This document shows positions 1 to 7,560 of a stretch of DNA of 27,859 nt, one piece after another. The first letter of the stretch is position 1. Every line of letters begins with the position of its first letter. The DNA is taken from positions 1 through 27,859 of the forward strand of contig JAKOSR010000159.1 in the NCBI GenBank assembly GCA_029777225.1. Reading direction: 5' to 3'. The position numbers and the translations under genes are program-made. This stretch comes from Chloroflexota bacterium. GTDB lineage: Bacteria > Chloroflexota > Anaerolineae > Anaerolineales > Anaerolineaceae. Under the pieces are notes generated by a model. It made no database searches, was not told the origin of the DNA, and was given only the letters and a program-made list of their open reading frames with translations.

Positions 1-327
1 AGGGACGTTCTTGACCAAACCGGGTGTTCCCTGCTGCTGGATCTTGCCCACGCGCGCATCGCCGCGCAGGCGCGCTCGCTGCCGGTGGAGGATTATCTTG
101 CAGCCCTGCCGCTTGAAAAAACGGCCCAAATTCATCTGGCCGGGGTGCGCGCCAAACCCGATGGCAGGCTGTACGACGCCCATCAGCACCTCCTGGAACC
201 GGACTACCAGCTTCTGGAATGGACCCTGCGGCGGACGCGGCCTGCCTGGATAACCCTGGAGTATTTCCTTGAGGACCCCCAGGCTCTGCGGGAACAAATC
301 AGCAAGCTGCGGCAATTCCTCAACTAA
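1..327 (+). CDS. DUF692/MNIO family protein (partial, C-terminal 108 residues)
   Basis: The frame is open from the first base to the TAA at 325-327, so the start lies outside the window. The visible part matches the C-terminal half of the DUF692 TIM-barrel family, now called MNIO (multinuclear non-heme iron oxidative enzymes; MbnB, TglH and BufB belong here). Supporting motifs are LLLDLAHARI, then QIHLAGVR (a His used as an iron ligand in the family), DAHQHLLEP (Asp and His) and the final ITLEYF, whose Glu is also a family ligand. Characterised members oxidise cysteines or amide bonds in ribosomal peptides, usually with a partner protein. Neither a precursor peptide nor a partner is visible here, because everything upstream is cut off. 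Family assignment is fairly safe; substrate and role are unknown. Confidence 0.72.
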   Translation, partial: RDVLDQTGCSLLLDLAHARIAAQARSLPVEDYLAALPLEKTAQIHLAGVRAKPDGRLYDAHQHLLEPDYQLLEWTLRRTRPAWITLEYFLEDPQALREQISKLRQFLN

Positions 328-356
328 CCTCCCTCCCCTTTTCTGCCTTTACGGAA

Positions 357-395
357 CCGGTCAGGCATAATCTTGGTATGATTATGCCTGACCGG
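357..395. repeat. Perfect 16-bp inverted repeat (hairpin) between MNIO gene and nadE
   Basis: Positions 357-372 and 380-395 are exact reverse complements (arm CCGGTCAGGCATAATC) around a 7-nt loop. It starts 29 nt after the MNIO stop. There is no T-tract on either side, so it is not a canonical intrinsic terminator. It may be an RNA hairpin in the nadE leader, a Rho-assisted terminator or an operator. If nadE started at the GTG at 400, the hairpin would reach to within 4 nt of that start. Confidence 0.7.
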
Positions 396-429
396 AGCGG
401 TGTCTATACCCATCCGGTTAAGGCCGCCC

Positions 430-2337
430 ATGCGTAAACCTGAACCGTGGATGAATTCCTCAAACGGGCCTTTGAGCCTGAGCCTGGTCGTGCCAGAGCT
501 GCGCGTCGCGGATGTGACCTACAACGCCGAGAAAATCCTTGCTGCGGTGCGCGCTCTGCCTGCCACCGCACCTGCTCCCCGAATCGCGCTTTTCCCCGAA
601 CTCTGCCTCACCGGCTGCACCTGTGGCGATTTATTCTACCAGCCAACCCTGGCGGAAAGCGCATTCACAGCCCTGGAGGCCCTGGCCGGTCAGGCCTGGG
701 GCTTGGAAGCCCTTGGCGTGGTGGGGCTCCCGCTCCAGCTGGGCAGTCAACTATTCAACGCCGCCGCGGTCTTTGGCCCGGCAGGTTTGTTGGGCTTTTC
801 AATCTGTGGCACCCCGCGCGAACCGGGCAGTCAAGCCCCCAGCCGACATTTCTCCCCCGGCTGGCAGCTACCGGAATTCCCCGAGGTACAGGGGCACCCC
901 GGCCTTCCCGTGGGTGTGGACCTTGTGTTCCACGTGGAGGGCTATCCACCCTTCCAGGTGATGGTCGGGGCTACCCTAGGCAGCCCGCCAGATGCCACCC
1001 CGGCGCTGCTCCTGAATCCTTGCGCCTGGCCGGCACGGGCAGAAAGCGCCCCGGGCTGGGTCCAGCAGGCTGAAACGCACACCGCCGCGAGCCAAACCAC
1101 CCTGGCGCTCAGTTCGTGCGGGCCCACGGAATCCACCACCGACCAGGTGTTTTCAGGGGCGATGGGCGTTTGGCAGGCCAGCCGTTGGCTGGCCAGCACC
1201 AGCCATCCCAGCCTTCTAACCCAAACCCTCACCCTGGAGCTGAATCTCAGCACTACGCCGCCAGCCCAATCCGTTCCCACAACTGCCGAAACCGTCAGGC
1301 CCTCCGTCAACGCGATGAAGCTAGCGCCAAACCCCAGGCCATTCCTCCCAACCCGCGAAAAAGACGCCTTTTACGCCAAAGTTCTTGAAATCCAGGCGCT
1401 TGGCCTGGCCACCCGCCTCCGCCATATCCGCGGTCAAAGTGTCGTGGTGGGCCTTTCGGGAGGCGCCGATTCCAGCATGGCCTTGCTGGCTTGCTGCCAG
1501 GCATTTGACCTGCTCTCCCTGCCCCGCGAAAACATCCTGGCTGTCTCCATGCCCGGGCCGGGCAGCAGCGCCGCCTCGAGCGACCGCGCGCGCCGGCTGG
1601 CCAGCCTGGCTGGGGTAACCTTTGAAGTCATTCCCATCCACGCCGCGCTTGCCAGCCACCTGGCCGACATCCACCATCCAGCCGGCCAATTCGACACCAC
1701 CTTTGAAAACGCTCAGGCCCGTGAACGCACGCAGATTCTGATGGACCTGGCCAACATGCGCTCCGCGCTCGTGGTGGGAACCGGCGATTTGTCTGAAGCC
1801 GCCCTGGGTTGGTGCACCTATAACGGCGACCAAATGTCCATGTACGCCATCAACGCGGGCGTTCCCAAAACACTGCTGCTGGAGGTTCTCACCTGGGCGG
1901 CAGGGCATTTGCTTGGCGCTGACGGCAGCCAGCTGGCGCTTGCCATTACCAGCGCGCCCATCTCGCCAGAGCTGCTGCCGCCCGACGGTACCGCGGGTTT
2001 GAGCCAGACCACTGAGGGCAGCATCGGCCCCTACCTGCTGCATGATTTCTTTCTTTTCCACGCCATCGGCCAGCATTGCCTTCCCAGGGAAGTTCTAACG
2101 CGGGCCCAGGCAGCCTTCAGAGGGCAATTCCCGGATGCTGAAATCGCCGCCTGGCTGAAGGTCTTTTACCAGCGCTTTTTTACCAACCAATTCAAGCGTT
2201 CCGCCTCACCAGACGGACCGCAGGTGCTCTCGTTCAGTCTTTCGCCGCGGGGAGGGTGGCAAATGCCCAGCGACGCCTCCGCCAGTCTATGGCTGTGGGA
2301 ACTGGAAGACCGCCAAAAAGAGGAATTTAATGCCTGA
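430..2337 (+). CDS. nadE: Glutamine-dependent-type NAD+ synthetase with degenerate glutaminase domain
   Basis: Two-domain NAD synthetase of about 635 residues, the usual size for the glutamine-dependent class. It amidates NaAD to NAD+ using ATP. The C-terminal synthetase domain (about 310-620) is well preserved: PP-loop SGGADS at 343-348, QARERTQILMDLAN, VGTGDLSEAALGWCTYNGD, SPELLPP, and QFKRSASPDGP with its lysine. The N-terminal nitrilase-like glutaminase domain is not. Its FPEL glutamate is present (E57), but aligning by hand with the family places Cys126 where the catalytic Lys should be, Gly180 where the nucleophilic Cys of the EICED motif should be, and Cys63 at the usual Tyr. The domain is probably inactive, so free ammonia is the likely nitrogen source. 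I chose ATG 430 because AAGG lies 6 nt upstream; GTG 400 and ATG 451 are alternatives. Its end overlaps the next gene by 8 bp, indicating translational coupling. Confidence 0.93.
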   Translation: MRKPEPWMNSSNGPLSLSLVVPELRVADVTYNAEKILAAVRALPATAPAPRIALFPELCLTGCTCGDLFYQPTLAESAFTALEALAGQAWGLEALGVVGLPLQLGSQLFNAAAVFGPAGLLGFSICGTPREPGSQAPSRHFSPGWQLPEFPEVQGHPGLPVGVDLVFHVEGYPPFQVMVGATLGSPPDATPALLLNPCAWPARAESAPGWVQQAETHTAASQTTLALSSCGPTESTTDQVFSGAMGVWQASRWLASTSHPSLLTQTLTLELNLSTTPPAQSVPTTAETVRPSVNAMKLAPNPRPFLPTREKDAFYAKVLEIQALGLATRLRHIRGQSVVVGLSGGADSSMALLACCQAFDLLSLPRENILAVSMPGPGSSAASSDRARRLASLAGVTFEVIPIHAALASHLADIHHPAGQFDTTFENAQARERTQILMDLANMRSALVVGTGDLSEAALGWCTYNGDQMSMYAINAGVPKTLLLEVLTWAAGHLLGADGSQLALAITSAPISPELLPPDGTAGLSQTTEGSIGPYLLHDFFLFHAIGQHCLPREVLTRAQAAFRGQFPDAEIAAWLKVFYQRFFTNQFKRSASPDGPQVLSFSLSPRGGWQMPSDASASLWLWELEDRQKEEFNA

Positions 2338-3589
2338 GAATCCCGAACTATTATTAGTGTTTGGCACCTCGGCGGACCCTTTCCACCTGGGGCATGCCAG
2401 CCTGGTTGTGCAAGCGGTCAAAGAGCTGGCTATCCGCGGCCAGCGCACGCGCCAGGTGGTGATTATGCCCATCTTCCGCCATCACAACATCCTGGATAAC
2501 GTCAAGCGCTCCCTACCGCCCACTTACCAGCACCGCTTCGACATCTGTCAACTCTTCACTGAACAAATAGCCGCTGACCTGGGAGCTTTGGTGGCGGATG
2601 TGCGGGTGAGCGACCTGGAGCGCCGCCTGGTTGAGGGCACCAGCCGGCCGAATTTTACGGTGGAAACCCTCACCGCGCTGCGCGAGAGCGTGGACCCCGC
2701 GCTTGAACTGGCCTTCCTGCTTGGCGCGGACACCTTCGCTGGTGAAAAGCCTTCCTTCCAAAACTGGCTGCAGTCCGACCGCCTGCTGCAGCTTGCCACC
2801 CTGGTTATCAGCCCACGCAAAGGCTTTGAACCCAACCAGGAATTTTTGTATAAACTGCGTGGCCAGGGGGCCCGATTGGTCTACCTGGAGAACCTTGATG
2901 TGCCGGAAATCGCGTCCTCCACCCTCCGCGCGCGCCTGGAAGCCGGAGAGCCCGCCGAAGCGCTGGTGATGGACGGATGGATTACCCAACCGGTCGCCGA
3001 TTACATCCAGCAACACAACCTGGTGGATATCTGGCGAAAAATAGACGTCTCCCAACCCGCCCAGACGGTGGCCGAACCTTTGCTCCCCTCGGATAACCTC
3101 GAAACCCGGGTGGGCAAACTGATGTACCAGCGCAAATTGACGCTGGGCCTGGCGGAAAGTTGTACGGGCGGATTAATCAGCCACCGCGTCACCAACGTGC
3201 CGGGATCATCAGATGTTTTTGTTGGCGCGGTCGTATCCTACGCTTACGAAGCCAAGGTCAAACTCCTGGGCGTCCAGTGGGATACCCTCAAAGCGTACGG
3301 CGCGGTGAGCGCCGAGGTGGTACTGGAGATGGCCAGGGGCATCCGCCAGGCCCTGGGCACGGACCTTGGCCTTTCTGTTTCGTGTATTGCCGGCCCGGGC
3401 GGGGCCACCCCCGTCAAGCCAGTTGGCACCAGCTGGTGCGGTCTCTCCACCCCTGAAGGGGACTCGGCCCACCACTTTCTGCTCCAGGGTAGCAGGGTGG
3501 AGGTGAAGGAACAGCTGGCGGAAAACGCGCTGAAGGTTCTGCTGGAGTACCTCGAACACCACCCAGGACTAAACTCACCGGCGGCTTAG
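2330..3589 (+). CDS. NadD-PncC fusion: nicotinate-nucleotide adenylyltransferase + NMN amidase (CinA C-terminal domain)
   Basis: 419 residues with two complete enzyme domains. Residues about 6-235 are a NadD-type nucleotidyltransferase: GTSADPFHLGH (the GxFDPxHxGH motif, 11-21), LLGADTF, SPRKGFEPN, and the terminal ASSTLRARLEAGEPAEALV (195-213) with its ISSTxIR-like signature. A short linker leads to a PncC/CinA-C domain (about 257-410): LAESCTGGLISHRVT with the catalytic-type Ser277, YAYEAKVKLLGV (Lys309), GAVSAEV and IAGPGGATPVKPVGT. PncC converts NMN to NaMN plus ammonia, and NadD converts NaMN plus ATP to NaAD. The CinA N-terminal molybdopterin-like domain is absent. AGAGGA precedes ATG 2330, which lies inside the end of nadE. 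With NadE, the two genes cover NMN to NAD+. The domain assignments are clear; channelling is inference. Confidence 0.93.
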   Translation: MPENPELLLVFGTSADPFHLGHASLVVQAVKELAIRGQRTRQVVIMPIFRHHNILDNVKRSLPPTYQHRFDICQLFTEQIAADLGALVADVRVSDLERRLVEGTSRPNFTVETLTALRESVDPALELAFLLGADTFAGEKPSFQNWLQSDRLLQLATLVISPRKGFEPNQEFLYKLRGQGARLVYLENLDVPEIASSTLRARLEAGEPAEALVMDGWITQPVADYIQQHNLVDIWRKIDVSQPAQTVAEPLLPSDNLETRVGKLMYQRKLTLGLAESCTGGLISHRVTNVPGSSDVFVGAVVSYAYEAKVKLLGVQWDTLKAYGAVSAEVVLEMARGIRQALGTDLGLSVSCIAGPGGATPVKPVGTSWCGLSTPEGDSAHHFLLQGSRVEVKEQLAENALKVLLEYLEHHPGLNSPAA

Positions 3590-3608
3590 CCGCCAGTCAA
3601 TCCCCGCC

Positions 3609-5930
3609 ATGCCAAACGCGCCCACCACAAAGGTCCGCCTCCCGGAATTCATGCCCTTCTTTTGGCTGGGTTGCGCCGCGTTGGTCGGGCCACTCCTGGC
3701 AAGCCGCATAAATCTGCCCTGGTACGCCTGGGGCGTGGCGGCCTCGCTTTCAGTGCTGGGCGCCATCCTGCAGGCCAGGTCCCGGCCGCGTATTTTGCCT
3801 CAACCCCAACTACCCTCCCTCCTGCTGGCAGCCTCGGTGTGCTTCGCGGCGCTGCTCTACCAGGTCAGCTTGCCTGACACGGGCCCGGACGCCATCCCAT
3901 ATTACCTGGACATGGAGAACCTGACCCTGCGGGGGATGGTGGTCAAACCTCCTGAAACCCGCAGCACCGCCACAGCCCTGACGGTCAGGCTGAGTACGGT
4001 TGAAAGCGCGGAGCTGAAAACGGGCGAAGCGCGGGTTTCGGGCAAAATTTTGGTGGAAGTCCCGTTGGGGAGTGTCTACCATTATGGAGACGAAGTGCAA
4101 ATCCACGGGGAACTGACTGTGCCGGAGGATTTTGGCTCCTTCTCCTATCGCGCGTGGCTGGAGCACCACGGCATTTACGCCCTCGCGCGTTACGCGCAAG
4201 TGCGCGTTCTGGCCACAGGAAACGGCAGCCCCATTCTGACAGCCATCTACCAACTACGCGAAAAAGCCATTGGCGTGGTGAACGCGATTTTTCCCAGCCC
4301 TGAAAGCGCCCTATTGCGCGGCATTTTACTGGGCGATGAAAGCGGCATCTCATCCGGGCTCAAATACGCCTACTCCCTGACCGGAACCGCCCATATCATC
4401 GCCATCTCCGGCTTTAACATGACCATCCTCGCCAGCATCGTCACGCGCCTGCTGACCAAACGCTTCGGCGCCCGCTCCGGGGGCGTGGTGGCCATCCTGG
4501 TGCTGGCTGGTTACAGCATCCTGGTTGGGGCCTCCGCTTCGGTCATCCGGGCGGCCATCATGAGCTCGTACGTCATCCTCGGCAGCATGCTTTTCCGGCG
4601 CGGCAACATGCTGAACAACCTGGGGCTGTGCGTCTTGTTAATGGTCTGGATTGATCCCCATATACCCTGGGATATCGGGTTTCAAATGAGCGCCATGGCC
4701 ACGCTTGGCCTGGCAATGTTCTCTGAGCCCTGGCAAAAAAGCCTGCGCGCGCGTCTCGAAGCCAGGTTTGGCGAGCCGGCAGCAGAAAAACTGGGCGGAG
4801 TGTTGGGGGAGTATTTTCTCCTCACCCTTATTGCCCAGGCCATGGTGCTGCCGCTCATCATCTGGCACTTCCGCGAAAGTTCCTGGCTTTTCCTGCTGGC
4901 CAACCCCCTGGTACTGCCCGCCCAACCCCCTTTGATGATTCTTTCGCTGGTCGCCCTAGCTGGCGGTCTCATCGCGCCAGGGCTGGGTAAGCTGTTGGCC
5001 TGGCTGGCCTGGCCATTCTCAGCCTACACCAATCGCGTTGTCCTCTTCCTGTCAGGGTTATTCCCCAACGCCTGGGTTTTCCCTGCCTTCAGCTTGATGT
5101 GGGTCTTGCTTTACTACGCGCTCTTTTTCGCCGTGGCCTTCCGCCTGGCTCCCCGCAAAGCCGCCGCGACCCTGCTCAAGCCGGCCTGGGCACTTACCGG
5201 GCTGACCTGCCTTAGCCTGTTGGTTTGGTCGGCTGTGGAAGCCAGGCCGGACGGCAGGCTCACCCTCCGGCTGATTGGCGCCGAGGCGGACCCGGTGGCG
5301 CTGGTCACCACGGCTGGTGGAGCGCACATTCTGATTAACGGGGCCATGGATGGCCGGACCTTGCTCCAGGAGGTTACCGCGGCCTTTTCGCCCTTCAACC
5401 GGCAAATCGACTTTATCATCATCCCCAGCTGCAGCAAGGCGGCCGTCTCCGGGCTGTTCGGTCTCACGAATTCCATGCGTGTTGGGCAGGTTTTATGGGG
5501 TTGCGACGCGTCCAGGCTGGCAACCACCCGTAATCTCTCGCACGCCTTTGAACAGCAAGGCATCCCCCAGGCGAACTTACGCGCGCAGGACGTCATCGCG
5601 TTTGGCCAGAGCGGCCTTTTGCAGGCAGTCCCGGGAGAAAAAGCGCTCAGCGCGTTGAGCCTCCAGCTCGAGGAGTTCAAGGCTGTGCTGTCTTACGCGG
5701 CCGATATTCAACCCTGCGAACTTTCGTTGGCAAGCGTTTTCATCGGCCCTGGTCTGCCCAAAAGCGGCCAGGCTCCTTGCCAGCGCCAAACCAATCCCGT
5801 CTTAATCCTGGGCAGCCCCAGCCCGGGCGACGTGGCCATCTCCGCCTACCAGCCCATCAGCCTCGCTGACTACCGCTGGGTCGAGGTTTCAACGGATGGC
5901 TCAAACTTCTCTCTACGCGGCAGGAAGTAG
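3609..5930 (+). CDS. comEC: ComEC/Rec2-family DNA uptake channel with degenerate metallo-beta-lactamase domain
   Basis: 773-residue polytopic membrane protein with the ComEC layout. There are N-terminal hydrophobic segments (about 15-55 and 70-86), a soluble DUF4131-like region (about 95-205), then the Competence domain (about 230-510) with ALLRGILLGDESGISSG (234-250) and HIIAISGFNM (262-271), plus several more membrane segments. ComEC forms the inner-membrane channel for single-stranded DNA in transformation. The C-terminal region (about 547-760) has the strand pattern of the usual metallo-beta-lactamase domain (LTLRLIGAEADPVALV, then HILINGA), but the HxHxDH zinc motif expected after IDFIII is replaced by PSCSKAAV. 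A nuclease role for this domain is therefore unlikely. It starts 19 nt after the NadD-PncC gene, so co-transcription is likely. The start is uncertain: no good ribosome site precedes ATG 3609, and ATG 3651 is an alternative. Confidence 0.88.
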   Translation: MPNAPTTKVRLPEFMPFFWLGCAALVGPLLASRINLPWYAWGVAASLSVLGAILQARSRPRILPQPQLPSLLLAASVCFAALLYQVSLPDTGPDAIPYYLDMENLTLRGMVVKPPETRSTATALTVRLSTVESAELKTGEARVSGKILVEVPLGSVYHYGDEVQIHGELTVPEDFGSFSYRAWLEHHGIYALARYAQVRVLATGNGSPILTAIYQLREKAIGVVNAIFPSPESALLRGILLGDESGISSGLKYAYSLTGTAHIIAISGFNMTILASIVTRLLTKRFGARSGGVVAILVLAGYSILVGASASVIRAAIMSSYVILGSMLFRRGNMLNNLGLCVLLMVWIDPHIPWDIGFQMSAMATLGLAMFSEPWQKSLRARLEARFGEPAAEKLGGVLGEYFLLTLIAQAMVLPLIIWHFRESSWLFLLANPLVLPAQPPLMILSLVALAGGLIAPGLGKLLAWLAWPFSAYTNRVVLFLSGLFPNAWVFPAFSLMWVLLYYALFFAVAFRLAPRKAAATLLKPAWALTGLTCLSLLVWSAVEARPDGRLTLRLIGAEADPVALVTTAGGAHILINGAMDGRTLLQEVTAAFSPFNRQIDFIIIPSCSKAAVSGLFGLTNSMRVGQVLWGCDASRLATTRNLSHAFEQQGIPQANLRAQDVIAFGQSGLLQAVPGEKALSALSLQLEEFKAVLSYAADIQPCELSLASVFIGPGLPKSGQAPCQRQTNPVLILGSPSPGDVAISAYQPISLADYRWVEVSTDGSNFSLRGRK

Positions 5931-5992
5931 ACATTTCCTATCCAATATGAGATTTATACTTTTATAAAATCGACAGGTAGTGATAAACTAAT

Positions 5993-6008
5993 TGTGATAG
6001 TTCTCACA
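5993..6008. promoter_or_regulatory. CRP/FNR-like palindrome upstream of Rrf2 gene
   Basis: TGTGA-TAGTTC-TCACA: perfect 5-bp arms with a 6-bp spacer, matching the TGTGA-N6-TCACA pattern recognised by CRP-type regulators. It lies 30 nt upstream of the Rrf2 start in a 107-bp AT-rich spacer that also holds possible -10 elements (TATACT 5955-5960, TAAACT 5984-5989). The regulator that binds it is unknown; Rrf2 autoregulation or a CRP/FNR-family protein are both possible. Confidence 0.5.
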
Positions 6009-6037
6009 TAAGGATTGCGGCGCGAAAAAGAGGCATT

Positions 6038-6463
6038 ATGTCCCTGCAAATTACAAACCAGGCCGATTACGCCATGCGGGCGTTAATGTACATTGCCCAG
6101 GCTGGGCCAGACCGACAGGTCCCCTCCCATGAAATCGCGGAAAAAATGGTCATCTCCCCCATGTTCCTTTCCCGCATCAACTCCCAGCTCAGCAACGCCG
6201 GGCTCGTCAACACCCGCAGGGGTGCGCACGGAGGCATTATGCTCAGCCGGCCGCCCTCTCAAATAAATATCTACGAGATTCTGACCGCCATCGACGGCCC
6301 GATTGCCATGACCAATTGCTCCCGCAACCCAGGCAGCTGCACCCTCTCCAAGGATTGCCCGTTATCATCCGTGTGGCAGGAGGCGGAGGCGCAGCTCATC
6401 GCCCACCTCAAAAAGACCACCCTGCAGGACCTGGTGGACCACAAATCGGTGCCTACGCTCTAA
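6038..6463 (+). CDS. Rrf2-family transcriptional regulator, probable Fe-S sensor
   Basis: 141 residues, the normal length for the IscR/NsrR/RirA group. The N-terminal winged helix-turn-helix (ITNQADYAMRALMYIA at 5-20; recognition region around SPMFLSRINSQLSNAGLV; wing RRGAHGGIMLSRP) is typical. Cys94, Cys101 and Cys107 follow the C-x6-C-x5-C pattern where this family ligates a [2Fe-2S] or [4Fe-4S] cluster. Members sense iron-sulfur status, nitric oxide or redox state. Which of these applies cannot be read from the sequence, and no Fe-S assembly genes are adjacent. AAAGAGG precedes ATG 6038. The gene stands alone, and the palindrome upstream suggests its own control. It converges with the M42 peptidase gene. 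Confidence 0.9.
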   Translation: MSLQITNQADYAMRALMYIAQAGPDRQVPSHEIAEKMVISPMFLSRINSQLSNAGLVNTRRGAHGGIMLSRPPSQINIYEILTAIDGPIAMTNCSRNPGSCTLSKDCPLSSVWQEAEAQLIAHLKKTTLQDLVDHKSVPTL

Positions 6464-6495
6464 TCCTGTCGATTCCGGGTGTACCCCGGGCAAGT

Positions 6496-7560
6496 TTATT
6501 CTTCCAGCAGGTAAGCCAACACCCAGTTGGCCGTCGCCAGCAGCGCATCGCGATGGGTGCGCTCGTAATGGTGCGAGGAATCCACCCCGGGCCCAATCAG
6601 CGCAATGGCCGCTGCCCCTCCGGCTCCCCAGTACGCCTTCGCGTCTGAGCCGTAATAGGGGTAAATATCCACCTTGTAGGGCACCTTGTACTTTTCAGCC
6701 AGATCCCGCAGCCGGTTGGAGAGCCCGTGGTGATAGGGGCCACTGCTGTCTTTGACGCACAACGTGGCGTGGAACTCGTCCGAGGCCTGCCCGGAACCAA
6801 TCGCGGCCATGTCCACCGCCACCAACTCCTCCAGCGTGGCCGGGAAGTCCGACGCCCCGCCAAAGCCCACTTCTTCATAGTTGCTAACCAGGAAAATCGT
6901 GTCCTTAGTCGGCTTCAGCCCGGTTGTGTGCAGCGCCTGTACCACGGCCACCAGCACCGCCACCGCCGCCTTGTCATCCAGGTGGCGCGAGCGAACAAAG
7001 CCATCATTCACCTCCACCCGGGCGTCAAAGGAAACAAAGTCCCCCACCTCCACGCCCAACTGCCGTGTGGCTTCCACGCTGTCGACCTTTGCGTCCAGGC
7101 GCACTTCCATGCTCTCAGCGTCGCGCTTGTTATCCCGCGCGCCGCTATAAACGTGCACCGAAGCCTGGTTGGGCAAAATTGAACCACGCACCCGTCCATG
7201 CCCGCGTGTGTGTACCCAACAGCCTTCCCCTTCCACGCTGCCCCAGGCAAACCCGCCCACGTTGGTCAGAGTCAGCCGTCCGCTGGGCTTAATTTCTTTC
7301 ACCATCGCGCCCAGTGTGTCCACGTGCGCGGTGAGGGCCCGCCTGGGCGCGCCACCTTCAGGACCTGGCACCGTAATCAGCAGGGCGCCTTTGTGCGTGC
7401 GCCGCGTGCTCACGTTGTCATACTGGGCCAGTTCCTTTTCAACCAGGCCAATAGCCTCCTGGGCAAAGCCGGTGGGGCTGGGTGTGTTCAAAAGGCGTAC
7501 AAGAAACGCTTCAAGGTACGCGGGGTCCACCGCCGGCAGGGTTCCAGCTTCTGTCATCAT
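6496..7560 (-). CDS. M42-family metallo-aminopeptidase
   Basis: 354 residues. M42 enzymes are cytosolic, cobalt- or zinc-dependent aminopeptidases that often form large dodecamers and trim peptides. The two-metal site motifs are visible in order: LTAHVDTLG (His79), SRHLDDKAAVAVL (Asp195), SNYEEVGFGGAS (Glu229/Glu230, catalytic base and ligand), VAVDMAAIG (Asp250) and a His-rich VDSSHHYERTH (about 327-336). A PA-like insertion domain lies between about 90 and 185. The ATG overlaps the stop of the upstream thioesterase gene in an ATGA arrangement (7557-7560), so the two are translationally coupled. A second ATG directly follows the first. Substrate preference is not predictable. Confidence 0.92.
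   Translation of the reverse strand: MMTEAGTLPAVDPAYLEAFLVRLLNTPSPTGFAQEAIGLVEKELAQYDNVSTRRTHKGALLITVPGPEGGAPRRALTAHVDTLGAMVKEIKPSGRLTLTNVGGFAWGSVEGEGCWVHTRGHGRVRGSILPNQASVHVYSGARDNKRDAESMEVRLDAKVDSVEATRQLGVEVGDFVSFDARVEVNDGFVRSRHLDDKAAVAVLVAVVQALHTTGLKPTKDTIFLVSNYEEVGFGGASDFPATLEELVAVDMAAIGSGQASDEFHATLCVKDSSGPYHHGLSNRLRDLAEKYKVPYKVDIYPYYGSDAKAYWGAGGAAAIALIGPGVDSSHHYERTHRDALLATANWVLAYLLEE

Noticed and set aside
430..2337. Degenerate NadE glutaminase explained by a frameshift or sequencing error
   Set aside because: The frame is continuous and flanking motifs of the same domain align without gaps, so substitutions rather than a shift account for the lost residues.
2330..5930. CinA-like domain next to comEC read as a competence operon
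   Set aside because: Only the PncC amidase part of CinA is present, fused to NadD and overlapping nadE, so NAD metabolism explains it better than competence control.
6475..6489. Small CCGGG/CCCGG hairpin between the convergent Rrf2 and M42 genes
   Set aside because: The stem is only 5 bp and has no T-tract on either strand, too weak to call a terminator.
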